Source of the DNA: Pseudonocardia alaniniphila
Lineage (GTDB): Bacteria; Actinomycetota; Actinomycetes; Mycobacteriales; Pseudonocardiaceae
NCBI RefSeq assembly: GCF_022524485.1
Contig: NZ_JAKXMK010000019.1
Span: forward strand, 62,001-126,000
Length of the DNA stretch: 64,000 nucleotides
Reading direction: 5' to 3'
Shown: piece by piece, positions 32,263 through 40,004 of the stretch
Layout: every line of letters starts with the position of its first letter
Position numbering within the stretch: the first letter of the stretch is position 1
The notes under the pieces: generated by a model
Told to the model about the DNA's origin: nothing
What the model saw: the letters and a program-made list of their open reading frames with translations, nothing else
The model's database searches: none
Made by a program: the position numbers and the translations under genes

Positions 32263-33324
32263 CTACGAGTTGATGAACAGGTAGTCGGCCGAGTAGGGCA
32301 CCGCGGTGACGGCCTGGGTCGTCGGGTCACAGGTGCCCACCGGGGCGACGCCACCGATGGTGTCCAGGCGAAGGACGGCGTGGGTCGACGACAGCTGGCC
32401 GTCGGGTGCGCCCGACTGCGTTGCGGCGAGGATGAGCTCAGGGATGTTGTTGGCGCCGTTGTAGATCGTGTCGACGGCCTTGCCGGTCACCGCCGAGTTG
32501 TCGGGCGCAATCCACTGCGGCGGCCCGCCCGGGCCGGGCTTGACGAACGTGTGCCGGATACCGCCGGTGAGCATGGTGTCGACGTTGACCGGCGTGAACT
32601 TGAACGAACCATCGGATTCCTGCCTGGTGCAGGAATAGATCTGGTCACCTTCGACGACCGGGTGGTTCTGGTCCTGGTTGATCGCCTTCTGCAGATTGAG
32701 CTGCACGGGCATCGCGTGCAGCTGTCCGCGCATGGCTCCGTCCGGGAAGTCCGCGGTGTGCAGGTTGACGTAGAACTGCTCCGGGTGGCTCTTGATGTTC
32801 GCCAGGAGATCGGGGTCGTTCACCGTCACGGTGCCGACCACGGAGGTGCGGCCGTCCGGCAGCTTCGTGCCGAAGAACGGGATCTTGACGGCGCCGTTCA
32901 CGCCTGCGGGGCCCTGATGGATGTGCCCCGAGATCGGCGCGCCGATGCCCGTCCAGGTGAAGGCGTAGGACACCTGGTTGCCCTGGATGCGAACCAGGGA
33001 GGTGCCGCTGCCGTCCTTGTCGCCACCTGCCGGCTGCATCTTGCTCGGAACCTCGTTACTCCCTCGCAGAACGGTGCCGAAGAACATCGCATCGCTCTCG
33101 TTTTTGGCGTCGTACTTGCCGATCGAGTCCGTCGGCATCGCCATGTTCATCGGCATCGGCATCGGCATCGGCGGGGACGCCGTTGTGCCGCCGTTCGGCG
33201 CAGCGGGGACAACGGCGGGCGGAGCGGCGATCGCAGCGCCGTTCGTGCCGACGAATATCAAACCGATGACTGCCATCCCGGCAGCGGCACCGCCCAGCAC
33301 CCAGCGGCCCATGATGCGACTCAT
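32263..33324 (-). CDS. Secreted CHRD-domain and DUF3455 protein
   Basis: A 353-residue exported protein. The start ATG at 33324 is preceded by GGGAGGA at 5 nt. A signal peptide/hydrophobic segment (MGRWVLGGAAAGMAVIGLIFVG) ends near AIAAPPAV, then a PMPMPMPMNMAMP repeat. A CHRD domain (about residues 75-200) reads FFGTVLRGSNEVPSKM, GHIHQGPAGVNGAV, FYVNLHTADFPDGAMRGQL, typical of secreted proteins with unclear roles. The C-terminal half (about 215-353) resembles DUF3455 (IYSCTRQ, GGIRHTFVKPGPGGPPQWIAPDNSAVTGK, GVAPVGTCDP). Both domains are usually separate, so the combination is notable. Function unknown; extracellular or cell-surface location is inferred from the signal. Confidence 0.85.
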   Translation of the reverse strand: MSRIMGRWVLGGAAAGMAVIGLIFVGTNGAAIAAPPAVVPAAPNGGTTASPPMPMPMPMNMAMPTDSIGKYDAKNESDAMFFGTVLRGSNEVPSKMQPAGGDKDGSGTSLVRIQGNQVSYAFTWTGIGAPISGHIHQGPAGVNGAVKIPFFGTKLPDGRTSVVGTVTVNDPDLLANIKSHPEQFYVNLHTADFPDGAMRGQLHAMPVQLNLQKAINQDQNHPVVEGDQIYSCTRQESDGSFKFTPVNVDTMLTGGIRHTFVKPGPGGPPQWIAPDNSAVTGKAVDTIYNGANNIPELILAATQSGAPDGQLSSTHAVLRLDTIGGVAPVGTCDPTTQAVTAVPYSADYLFINS

Positions 33325-33753
33325 TCCGTCCTCCCGACCGAGAGCGGTCGCTCTCCTGAAACTGGCCTTGTGGTTCAAACACGGCCGGGATCCGGTGGCG
33401 TGGTCAACCAGAGCACTGAGGCAAGCGTCATGCCGTTCGGGTTCAACCCGAACGGCCTCCCGTACGTGCTCCTCTGAAGTGCCTTGATGTGAAACCAGAG
33501 GAATGGCATACCACAGCACTACGCTTTCTTTACCTGCAGATGCGATCGTCGATGCCGAACCAATCGGAGACCCAAGAGTTCTTCCCGACCGGCACTCAGC
33601 GCGTCATCACAGAAATTGTTTCACCGACGCAAATGTTTCGGGTCGCGCCCGAAAACCCCGGCAGCGATATTGTTGAGCGCACCAGCAATCAGGGCACGTC
33701 AGGCCTGGCAGAGCTCGCTCCGAGCAATGGGATGACCACGACGACGAACCTGT
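33325..33753. other. 429-bp intergenic region, comparatively AT-rich
   Basis: No convincing gene is seen between the CHRD protein and the radical SAM gene; one 101-codon open frame on the plus strand has no recognisable features. The stretch 33480-33720 is clearly less GC-rich than the rest of the window. It carries the palindrome at 33432-33456. Confidence 0.5.
33432..33456. repeat. 25-bp near-perfect palindrome
   Basis: GCCGTTCGGGTT (33432-33443) and AACCCGAACGGC (33445-33456) are exact inverse complements around one C. It lies 108 bp before the CHRD protein start and 300 bp after the radical SAM stop. It could be an operator or a terminator of the radical SAM transcript; the sequence does not decide between these. 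Confidence 0.6.
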
Positions 33754-35886
33754 TCACATCAGTCGGAGCTGTTCCCCGGACGACGGCGGGGTGACTGTGG
33801 CGTGCTCCGCGGACCGAGCGTGCCCGCGCGCGATGGTGGCGGCGCCGGACAGGCCGTGGCGGCGCAGCAACGGTGCGACGCGCTCGGCGAGGGCGTGGCG
33901 GTACGCGGGGTCGACGTAGGCGCCCCGTCGGTACAACCGCGCATAGGGCTCCACCAGCGTCGGGTGCTCGCGCGCCAGCCAGTCCAGGAACCACTCACGA
34001 GTGCCCGGCCGCAGATGCAGGGCCAGCACCGTGGCGCCGGTGGCGCCTGCCGCCTTCACCTGCGCGAGCAGCGCGTCGAGCGCCTCCGCCGAGTCGGTGA
34101 GCAACGGCAGCACGGGCGCCACCATCACGCCGCAGGACAGTCCGGCGTCGGAGATCCGCCGGACGAGGTCGAGCCGCGCGGCCGGTGACGGGGTGCCCGG
34201 CTCGAGCCGGGATTGCAAGGAACGGTCGACGAGGGCGATGGACACACCGAGCCCCACCGGGACGTCGGCTGCCGCCGCCGTGATGAGCGGAAGGTCGCGG
34301 CTGAGCACCGTGCCCTTGGTGAGCAGCGAGAACGGAGTGCCGGAGCCGGCCAGCGCCCGGATCACGCCGGGCATGAGCCGGTAGCGCCCTTCAGCGCGCT
34401 GGTACGGGTCGGTGTTGGTGCCCATCGCGACGGGCTCCCGGCCCCACCGCGGCGCGCGCAGCTCACGCTCCAGCACACGCGCGACGTTGACCTTCACGAC
34501 GATCTGGCTGTCGAAGTCGGCGCCGGCATCGAATTCGAGATACGTGTGAGTGTTGCGGGCGAAGCAGTTGTGGCTGATCACTCCCTCCGCCACGAAGTCG
34601 CCCGTGCCGGTGGTGATGTCGTACATCGGCATCTCCACACCGAGCGACTGCACCGACTCCACCGCCAGCTCCGCCCCGCCGCTGACGGGCGCGCCGCCCA
34701 GGTCGCGCAGCTTGCCGACCGCGGGATCGGCGAGGCGCACCAGCCGCAGCAACGCTCCGGCGCCACCGAGCAGCCGGACCGTCCGGACCGCGCGTCGCCC
34801 GCCCTCCGCATGGCGCTCGGTGTGGACCGTGTGCCGCAGACCCAGGCGGCGCAGCGCGCTCGTGACCCGCCGGACGATCTCGGGGGCGGTGTGGCGGATC
34901 CGCAGTTCCCCGCCCTCGACCGCGCCGCGGGCGTCGACCACCCCGGCGAGGAACCCGGCATTCCAGTCGACTCCAGGGTTCTCGGGCCAGCGCACCACGT
35001 CGGTGATCGGCGCGATTCCACCGCGGCCGGTGGGTGCGGCGATGCGGCCCGGCTCCCAGCCTCCGGCCGGCACCGCCACCGGAAGCTCCACGACGTGCTG
35101 GGCCGCCTCGGCAAGGAAGTGGTGGACCCGGCCCAGCGCCTCGAGCTCCAGGTGGTCGGACGGAAAGCCACCGGAGTGGTCGACGCCGCAGTGACCTATC
35201 TCCCGGTGATCCACACCGCACTGATCCACCCCGCACCCGGGGACATCGTCGACCACCGGGCCGTCGGCCCGGACCAGCCCGCACAGGTAACCCTGCCGGT
35301 AGGCGGCGGTGTGCGGGCGCTGCTCCCACCCGGTCATCGCCTCCGGGCCGGGGCCGAGCAGGCCTGCACCCGGACGCAGCCGCGGCCGCAATCCGGAGCG
35401 GCACCAGCCGCCGCTCACGTGGCGCCAGCCGCGATCACTGAGGAATCGGTGCTCCCCGCTGGCCACCAGCTCTGTGCCTCCCGCGAGGCGGACCCGATAG
35501 GCGGGCTTGCTGGTGGACCAGTGCGCCAGCACGGTGGTGGGCACGTACCGCCGCTGCCCGCCGACGACCTCCGTGCCCATCACGGCGTCGCCGACGCGCA
35601 GCTGCGCGATCGGCCGGACGCGCCCGTCGGCCAGCAGGACGCGGGTGGAGCCCGCCAGGCAGTACACGCAGGCATGGGAGCAGCCGCGGTACGGGTTGAC
35701 CGTCCATCGGAACGGAACCGGCGAGCTGCCCGGCACACGGTTGAGCACCGACTTGGCCTCGACCTCGTGGAAGACCGTGCCGGCGAACTCCGGGGTGCGG
35801 ACCGAGCGCAGGAGGCCGCGCATCCCCGGGAGCGCCGCCTCCGCCCCGATTCCGTCGTCGAGCACCTGCTGTCCGCTCCAGCGCAT
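33754..35886 (-). CDS. Rv2578c-family radical SAM protein containing an intein
   Basis: A 710-residue precursor. The exteins (residues 1-75 and 441-710; 345 residues after splicing) form a radical SAM enzyme of the Rv2578c family. The [4Fe-4S] motif CxxxCxxC is assembled only after splicing: GCSHACVY before the intein and CFARNTHTYLEF after it, with the third cysteine as the +1 residue. Further family motifs are MGTNTDPYQRAEGRYRLMPGVIRAL and PFSLLTKGTVLSRDLPL. The reaction is unknown. The ATG at 35886 (MRWSGQQVL) is chosen; it lies 8 bp from a perfect SOS box (35895-35910), so the gene is probably LexA-controlled, as its relative is in M. tuberculosis. gntK is divergent, 86 bp away. Confidence 0.93.
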   Translation of the reverse strand: MRWSGQQVLDDGIGAEAALPGMRGLLRSVRTPEFAGTVFHEVEAKSVLNRVPGSSPVPFRWTVNPYRGCSHACVYCLAGSTRVLLADGRVRPIAQLRVGDAVMGTEVVGGQRRYVPTTVLAHWSTSKPAYRVRLAGGTELVASGEHRFLSDRGWRHVSGGWCRSGLRPRLRPGAGLLGPGPEAMTGWEQRPHTAAYRQGYLCGLVRADGPVVDDVPGCGVDQCGVDHREIGHCGVDHSGGFPSDHLELEALGRVHHFLAEAAQHVVELPVAVPAGGWEPGRIAAPTGRGGIAPITDVVRWPENPGVDWNAGFLAGVVDARGAVEGGELRIRHTAPEIVRRVTSALRRLGLRHTVHTERHAEGGRRAVRTVRLLGGAGALLRLVRLADPAVGKLRDLGGAPVSGGAELAVESVQSLGVEMPMYDITTGTGDFVAEGVISHNCFARNTHTYLEFDAGADFDSQIVVKVNVARVLERELRAPRWGREPVAMGTNTDPYQRAEGRYRLMPGVIRALAGSGTPFSLLTKGTVLSRDLPLITAAAADVPVGLGVSIALVDRSLQSRLEPGTPSPAARLDLVRRISDAGLSCGVMVAPVLPLLTDSAEALDALLAQVKAAGATGATVLALHLRPGTREWFLDWLAREHPTLVEPYARLYRRGAYVDPAYRHALAERVAPLLRRHGLSGAATIARGHARSAEHATVTPPSSGEQLRLM
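34567..35661 (-). other. Intein with LAGLIDADG endonuclease domain, inserted in the radical SAM cysteine motif
   Basis: A 365-residue in-frame intein (precursor residues 76-440). Block A is CLAGSTRVLLADG with the first residue Cys; block B has VASGEHRFL; block F is VEMPMYDITTGTGDFVAEG and block G is VISHN followed by Cys+1. Two dodecapeptide motifs mark a homing endonuclease: GYLCGLVRADG and FLAGVVDARG. The first keeps the catalytic aspartate at position eight; the second has arginine there, so cutting is probably impaired, while the splicing residues (Cys1, His, Asn, Cys+1) are all present. Confidence 0.92.
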
Positions 35887-35894
35887 GCCACCAT

Positions 35895-35910
35895 TCGAAC
35901 ACGTGTTCGA
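35895..35910. promoter_or_regulatory. LexA (SOS) box, perfect 16-bp palindrome
   Basis: TCGAACACGTGTTCGA matches the actinobacterial/Gram-positive SOS consensus CGAACRNNYGTTCG exactly and is a perfect dyad. It starts 8 bp upstream of the radical SAM start and lies 63 bp before gntK; the closeness to the radical SAM gene makes that the likely target. Confidence 0.88.
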
Positions 35911-35972
35911 CACCCAGGGCAAGGCGGGGTCAGGGGCATACGCCAGTCTGGCTCCATGACCGGGACCCGCTC

Positions 35973-36536
35973 ATGACGGTGACGCTGGTGGTGATGGGTG
36001 TGTCGGGCGTCGGCAAGAGCTCCGTGGCTGCCGAGCTCGTCAGGCGTACGGGATGGGCGTTCGTCGAGGGCGACGACCTGCATCCCGCGAGCAACCGCGC
36101 GAAAATGGCCAGCGGCATTCCCCTCGACGACGACGACCGCTGGCCGTGGCTGCGCCGGGTGGCCGCGTGGATCGGGGAGCAGGAGGCCGCGGGCCGCGAC
36201 GCCGTGGTCACCTGCTCGGCCCTCAAGCGCTCGTACCGCGATCTGCTGTGCGACGGACACCCCTCCGCGCGCTTCGTGCACCTGCTCGCGCCGCCGGAGC
36301 TGATCTCGGCGAGGATCACCGCCCGGCGCAACCACTACATGCCGCCGTCCCTGCTCGAGAGCCAGCTCGCGACACTGGAGCCGCTCCAGCCCGACGAGCC
36401 GGGGATCGAGGTCGAGACCACGGGCGACCCCGCGGCCGTCGCCGAACGGGTGCTGGAGCTACTGGGCGACGACATCGTGCTGCCCGCCGATCCACCCTCC
36501 GGCGACGAGCCGGACCACCCGGCCTCATCCTCGTGA
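35973..36536 (+). CDS. gntK: Gluconokinase
   Basis: Phosphorylates D-gluconate to 6-phosphogluconate, feeding the pentose phosphate or Entner-Doudoroff route. The 187-residue protein has Walker A VMGVSGVGKSSVAAELVRR (residues 7-25), the substrate-binding EGDDLHPASNRAKMASGIPLDDDDRWPWL (about 32-60), TCSALKRSYRDLL and ITARRNHYMPPSLLESQLATLEPLQPDEPGI. The C-terminal 20 residues are acidic and variable. The ATG at 35973 is right after the divergent radical SAM promoter region; no gluconate permease or regulator is close. Confidence 0.96.
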   Translation: MTVTLVVMGVSGVGKSSVAAELVRRTGWAFVEGDDLHPASNRAKMASGIPLDDDDRWPWLRRVAAWIGEQEAAGRDAVVTCSALKRSYRDLLCDGHPSARFVHLLAPPELISARITARRNHYMPPSLLESQLATLEPLQPDEPGIEVETTGDPAAVAERVLELLGDDIVLPADPPSGDEPDHPASSS

Positions 36537-36587
36537 TGTGCGTGAATGGGTACACACCAGCCGGCGAACCGTAGACAGGATGATCGC

Positions 36588-38111
36588 GTGCCGATCGACG
36601 AGCCCGGGGCGCGCGGTCCGCGGCAGCCGCAGGGGCATCGCCGGCACGGGCGTTCCAGCGTCCCGATCGCACAGCAACCCACGCCGTTGATCAGCCGTCC
36701 GCCTGGCTCCCCGCGCCCGGAGCCCGGCGCACCCCGACCGTCGGAGCGCACGGACCACCCGTCCCGATCCACCAGGCGCGCCTCGCCGCAGGAGCGCGAG
36801 GAGCCGGTCGACGACGACGCCCCGACCTCGCCCATCGGCATTCCCGCGGTGGGGCGCCGGCGGGATGCCGAGGACCCGGACGAGCACCCCGCCCGCGCCC
36901 CGCGACGGCGCCGCGCCGCGCCCGTGGACCACGGCCACGGCCACGGGCACGGACACGGCCACTCGCCGGCCCCGCCCGCGGGACGCCGGGTGCGCATCTT
37001 CATCGCCGCGCTGCTCGTCCCGTGCGCACTGGCGACGCTCGTCGGCATCGTTCTGCTGTGGCCGAGCGGCGGACCGCCGCCCACCGCCCAGCCCGTCGCC
37101 CAGCAGCCCGTACACGCCGAGGTCACCGCCACCAGCAAGGCCGACTGCAGCCCGGGCTCGGGCGACGGCCAGTGCCTCGGGCTCGTTCTCAAGATGGCCG
37201 ACGGACCCTTGCCCGGGCGCGACCTCGTGCAGGTGGTTCCGGTCGAACCCGGCTCGCCGACGTTCGCGGTCGGCGACCCGGTGGTGCTGGGCTTCTCCGG
37301 GGGCGACCCGAACGACCCCGGCTCCTACCAGGTCGTCGACTTCCAGCGCGGAACGCCGCTCCTCTGGCTCGCCGCGATCTTCGCGGGCGCGGTGCTCCTG
37401 CTCGGGCGCTGGCGTGGCCTCGCCGCGCTGGTGGCTCTCGCGCTGAGCTTCGTCGTCCTGCTGATGTTCGTCCTGCCCGCGATCCTGGACGGCCACAACC
37501 CGCTCGCCGTGGCCGTGGTCGGGTCCTGCCTGATCATGTTCGTGGTGCTCTACCTGACCCACGGACCGTCCGCGCGCACATCCACGGCCGTCCTCGGCAC
37601 GCTGCTGTCGCTCGCCCTGATCGGCGGGCTGGGCGCCGCGTTCTCCGTGGCCGCCCGGCTCACCGGGCTCGACGACCAGACCAGCAACCTGATCGCCACG
37701 CTCGGCACGGGTGTCGACGCGCGCGGTCTCCTGCTCGCCGGTGTGGTGATCGGCGCACTCGGCGTGCTCGACGACGTCACCGTCACCCAGACCAGCGCGG
37801 TGTGGGAACTGCGCCGCGCCAACCCGGAGCTGGGTGCACCCGGCCTCTTCGCGGCGGCGATGCGGATCGGGCGCGACCACGTGTCGTCGGCCGTCAACAC
37901 GCTGGTGCTGGCCTACGCGGGGGCATCGCTGCCGCTGCTGCTGCTGTTCACGCTGTCGGGACGCGCGCTCAGCGAAGTGGTGACCACACAGGACGTGGCC
38001 ACCGAGGTGGTGCGCACGCTGGTGGGCAGCATCGGGCTGGTGGCCTCTGTCCCGATCACCACGGCGCTCGCCGCGGTGGTGGCCAGCCGCGAGGCCGACG
38101 TCGAGCCGTGA
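36588..38111 (+). CDS. YibE/F-family membrane protein with His-rich N-terminal region
   Basis: A 507-residue membrane protein of the YibE/F family, function unknown. Residues 1-130 are Arg/Pro-rich and disordered-looking, ending in DHGHGHGHGHGHSP, a likely metal-binding cluster; then a membrane helix (IFIAALLVPCALATLVGIVLLW), an extracellular beta-rich part (about 165-245) and a block of about seven helices containing the family motif RGLLLAGVVIGALGVLDDVTVTQTSAVWEL. The GTG at 36588 follows AGGA by 7 nt. Homologues have been linked to exported-protein or metal-related functions without proof. It stands alone between gntK and the leftward methyltransferase. Confidence 0.88.
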   Translation: MPIDEPGARGPRQPQGHRRHGRSSVPIAQQPTPLISRPPGSPRPEPGAPRPSERTDHPSRSTRRASPQEREEPVDDDAPTSPIGIPAVGRRRDAEDPDEHPARAPRRRRAAPVDHGHGHGHGHGHSPAPPAGRRVRIFIAALLVPCALATLVGIVLLWPSGGPPPTAQPVAQQPVHAEVTATSKADCSPGSGDGQCLGLVLKMADGPLPGRDLVQVVPVEPGSPTFAVGDPVVLGFSGGDPNDPGSYQVVDFQRGTPLLWLAAIFAGAVLLLGRWRGLAALVALALSFVVLLMFVLPAILDGHNPLAVAVVGSCLIMFVVLYLTHGPSARTSTAVLGTLLSLALIGGLGAAFSVAARLTGLDDQTSNLIATLGTGVDARGLLLAGVVIGALGVLDDVTVTQTSAVWELRRANPELGAPGLFAAAMRIGRDHVSSAVNTLVLAYAGASLPLLLLFTLSGRALSEVVTTQDVATEVVRTLVGSIGLVASVPITTALAAVVASREADVEP

Positions 38112-38125
38112 CTGCTCCGCGCAGG

Positions 38126-38683
38126 TCAGGGGCGACGCGCCAGCAGGCTCGCCTCGCCGTCGCGCTCGGTGTGATCCAGCCTGGTCAGGCCGTCGAAGGC
38201 GGCGAGCAGCTCCCCGGCGTCGGCGCGAAACGGCCCACCCTCGTCCCCGACCACCGACAGCACCGTCACCACGAGCAGCCCGCCGGGAGCGAGGCGCTGC
38301 GCGAGCACCGGGTACAGGGCGGGATCACGGAACCGCTGGCACACCACCACGTCGTACGGCCCGGCGCACCCGTCGGGCAGCCCCTCGTCGAGGTCGTGGG
38401 ACCACCAGCGCACCTGCTCGCCGACCCCGCGGTCGGCCGCGAGCGCAGCGCCCGCCGCCAGCGCGGGCTCCGAGACGTCGACCGCGTCGACACCGAACCC
38501 ATGCTCGGCCAGCCACACGGCCACCGTGCCGCGGCCGCAGGCCACATCGAGCGCGCGTCCTGCGGTCGGAAGCAGGTGCTCACGACCACGCAACGCATCC
38601 GGCGGCGTGGGGACGGCCGGCGCACCCGCTGCTGCGACGGCCCGGTGCCGCGCGTCCCACCGCTCGCGATCTTCCCGCGCCAC
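38126..38683 (-). CDS. Class I SAM-dependent methyltransferase (TehB-like)
   Basis: A 185-residue Rossmann-fold methyltransferase. The start GTG at 38683 (REDRERWDARHRA) lies 10 bp after the hisS stop. The SAM motif is RALDVACGRGTVAVWLAEHGFGVDAVDVSEPAL (about residues 43-75), followed by YDVVVCQRFRDPALYPVLAQRLAPGGLLVVTVL (motif II/III). It resembles TehB-like methyltransferases that act on tellurite/selenium or small thiols, but the substrate is not known. Upstream ORF extension to 38722 would overlap hisS. Confidence 0.82.
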   Translation of the reverse strand: MAREDRERWDARHRAVAAAGAPAVPTPPDALRGREHLLPTAGRALDVACGRGTVAVWLAEHGFGVDAVDVSEPALAAGAALAADRGVGEQVRWWSHDLDEGLPDGCAGPYDVVVCQRFRDPALYPVLAQRLAPGGLLVVTVLSVVGDEGGPFRADAGELLAAFDGLTRLDHTERDGEASLLARRP

Positions 38684-38693
38684 GGAGGTGAGC

Positions 38694-40004
38694 CTAGGCG
38701 CGCAGCCGGGCGAGCACCTCATCGGTCGCGCCCGCCAGCTCGACGTCCTGCTGCTCCCCCGACACCAGGTCCTTGAGACCCACCGTGCCGGCCTCGAGGT
38801 CGCGTTCGCCGAGCACCAGCGCGAAGCGGGCGCCGGACCGGTCGGCGGCCTTCATCGCACCCTTGAGCCCACGGCCGCCGTAGGCCAGATCGACCCGGAC
38901 ACCGGCGCGGCGAAGCTGCGCGGCCAGCACCACGAGCCGTCGCTTCGCCGCCTCGCCCAGCGGCACGCCGAAGACCTCGCAGCGTGCCTCGGACCACGGC
39001 GCGACGCCCTCCGCGCGACAGGCCAGCAGCGTGCGGTCCACGCCGATGCCGTAGCCGACGCCCGACAGCTGCTGCCCGCCGAGCGTGGCCATCAGACCGT
39101 CGTAGCGACCACCACCGCCGATCCCGGACTGCGCGCCGAGACCGTCGTGCACGAACTCGAAGGTCGTCTTCGTGTAGTAGTCCAGGCCCCGCACCATCCG
39201 CGGGTTCTCGACGTAGGCCACGCCGAGGTCGTCGAGGTGCTGCTTCACCGCGGCGTGGTGCTCGGCGGAGGCGGCCGAGAGGTGGTCGACGAGCAGCGGG
39301 GCGTCGACCAGCAGCGCGCGCACGTCGGGGCGCTTGTCGTCGAGCACCCGCAGCGGGTTGATCGCCGCCCGCTTGCGGGTGGCCTCGTCGAGCGGGAGCC
39401 CGGCCAGGAACTCCTGCAGCAGCGCCCGGTAGGCAGGGCGGGACTCGGCGTCGCCGAGCGAGGTGATCTCCAGGCGGTAGCCGGTGAGGCCGAGCGCGCG
39501 GAACCCCTCATCGGCGATGGCGATGACCTCGGCGTCGAGCGCCGGGTCGTCCACGCCGATCGCCTCGATGCCCACCTGCTGCAGCTGCCGGTAGCGCCCG
39601 GCCTGCGGACGCTCGTAGCGGAAGAACGGGCCCGCGTAGCGCAGCTTCACCGGTAGCCCGGCGCGGTCGAGGCCGTGCTCGATCACCGAGCGCACGACAC
39701 CGGCCGTGCCCTCCGGGCGCAGCGTCACCGACCGGTCACCGCGATCGGCGAAGGTGTACATCTCCTTGCTCACGACGTCGGTGGACTCGCCGACCCCGCG
39801 GGCGTACAGGCCGGTCTCCTCGAACACCGGAAGCTCGATGAGCCCGTACCCGGCACGGTCGGCCGCGGCGACGAGCGTGGTGCGGACGTGCTCGAAACCC
39901 GCCGACTCCGGGGGCACGTACTCCGGGATGCCCTTGGGTGCGGCGAACGCGGCAGGGCGCTGTTCCACGGTGTCGGCCCGCTCCTCGCTGCGCGCGGCCG
40001 TCAC
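38694..40004 (-). CDS. hisS: Histidyl-tRNA synthetase
   Basis: Class II synthetase charging tRNA-His. The 436-residue protein shows PKGIPEYVPPESAGFEHVRTTL, motif 2 RYAGPFFRYERPQAGRYRQLQQVGIEAIG (about residues 122-150), the histidine-A motif LDYYTKTTFEFVHDG (about 275-290), IGGGGRYDGLMATLGG, and the C-terminal anticodon-binding domain (VFGVPLGEAAKRRLVVLAAQLRRAGVRVDLAYGGRGLKGAMKAADRSGARFALVLGERDLEAGTVGLKDL). It overlaps the metallo-hydrolase gene by 4 bp; the same pair (Rv2580c/Rv2581c) is found in M. tuberculosis. Confidence 0.98.
   Translation of the reverse strand: MTAARSEERADTVEQRPAAFAAPKGIPEYVPPESAGFEHVRTTLVAAADRAGYGLIELPVFEETGLYARGVGESTDVVSKEMYTFADRGDRSVTLRPEGTAGVVRSVIEHGLDRAGLPVKLRYAGPFFRYERPQAGRYRQLQQVGIEAIGVDDPALDAEVIAIADEGFRALGLTGYRLEITSLGDAESRPAYRALLQEFLAGLPLDEATRKRAAINPLRVLDDKRPDVRALLVDAPLLVDHLSAASAEHHAAVKQHLDDLGVAYVENPRMVRGLDYYTKTTFEFVHDGLGAQSGIGGGGRYDGLMATLGGQQLSGVGYGIGVDRTLLACRAEGVAPWSEARCEVFGVPLGEAAKRRLVVLAAQLRRAGVRVDLAYGGRGLKGAMKAADRSGARFALVLGERDLEAGTVGLKDLVSGEQQDVELAGATDEVLARLRA

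Noticed and set aside
33489..33794. 101-codon open frame in the AT-rich gap
   Set aside because: No recognisable domain, no good ribosome site, and it overlaps the 3' end of the radical SAM gene on the other strand.
34567..35661. Separate endonuclease gene within the radical SAM gene
   Set aside because: It is in frame with both halves, begins with Cys and ends His-Asn before Cys, so it is an intein and not an independent gene.
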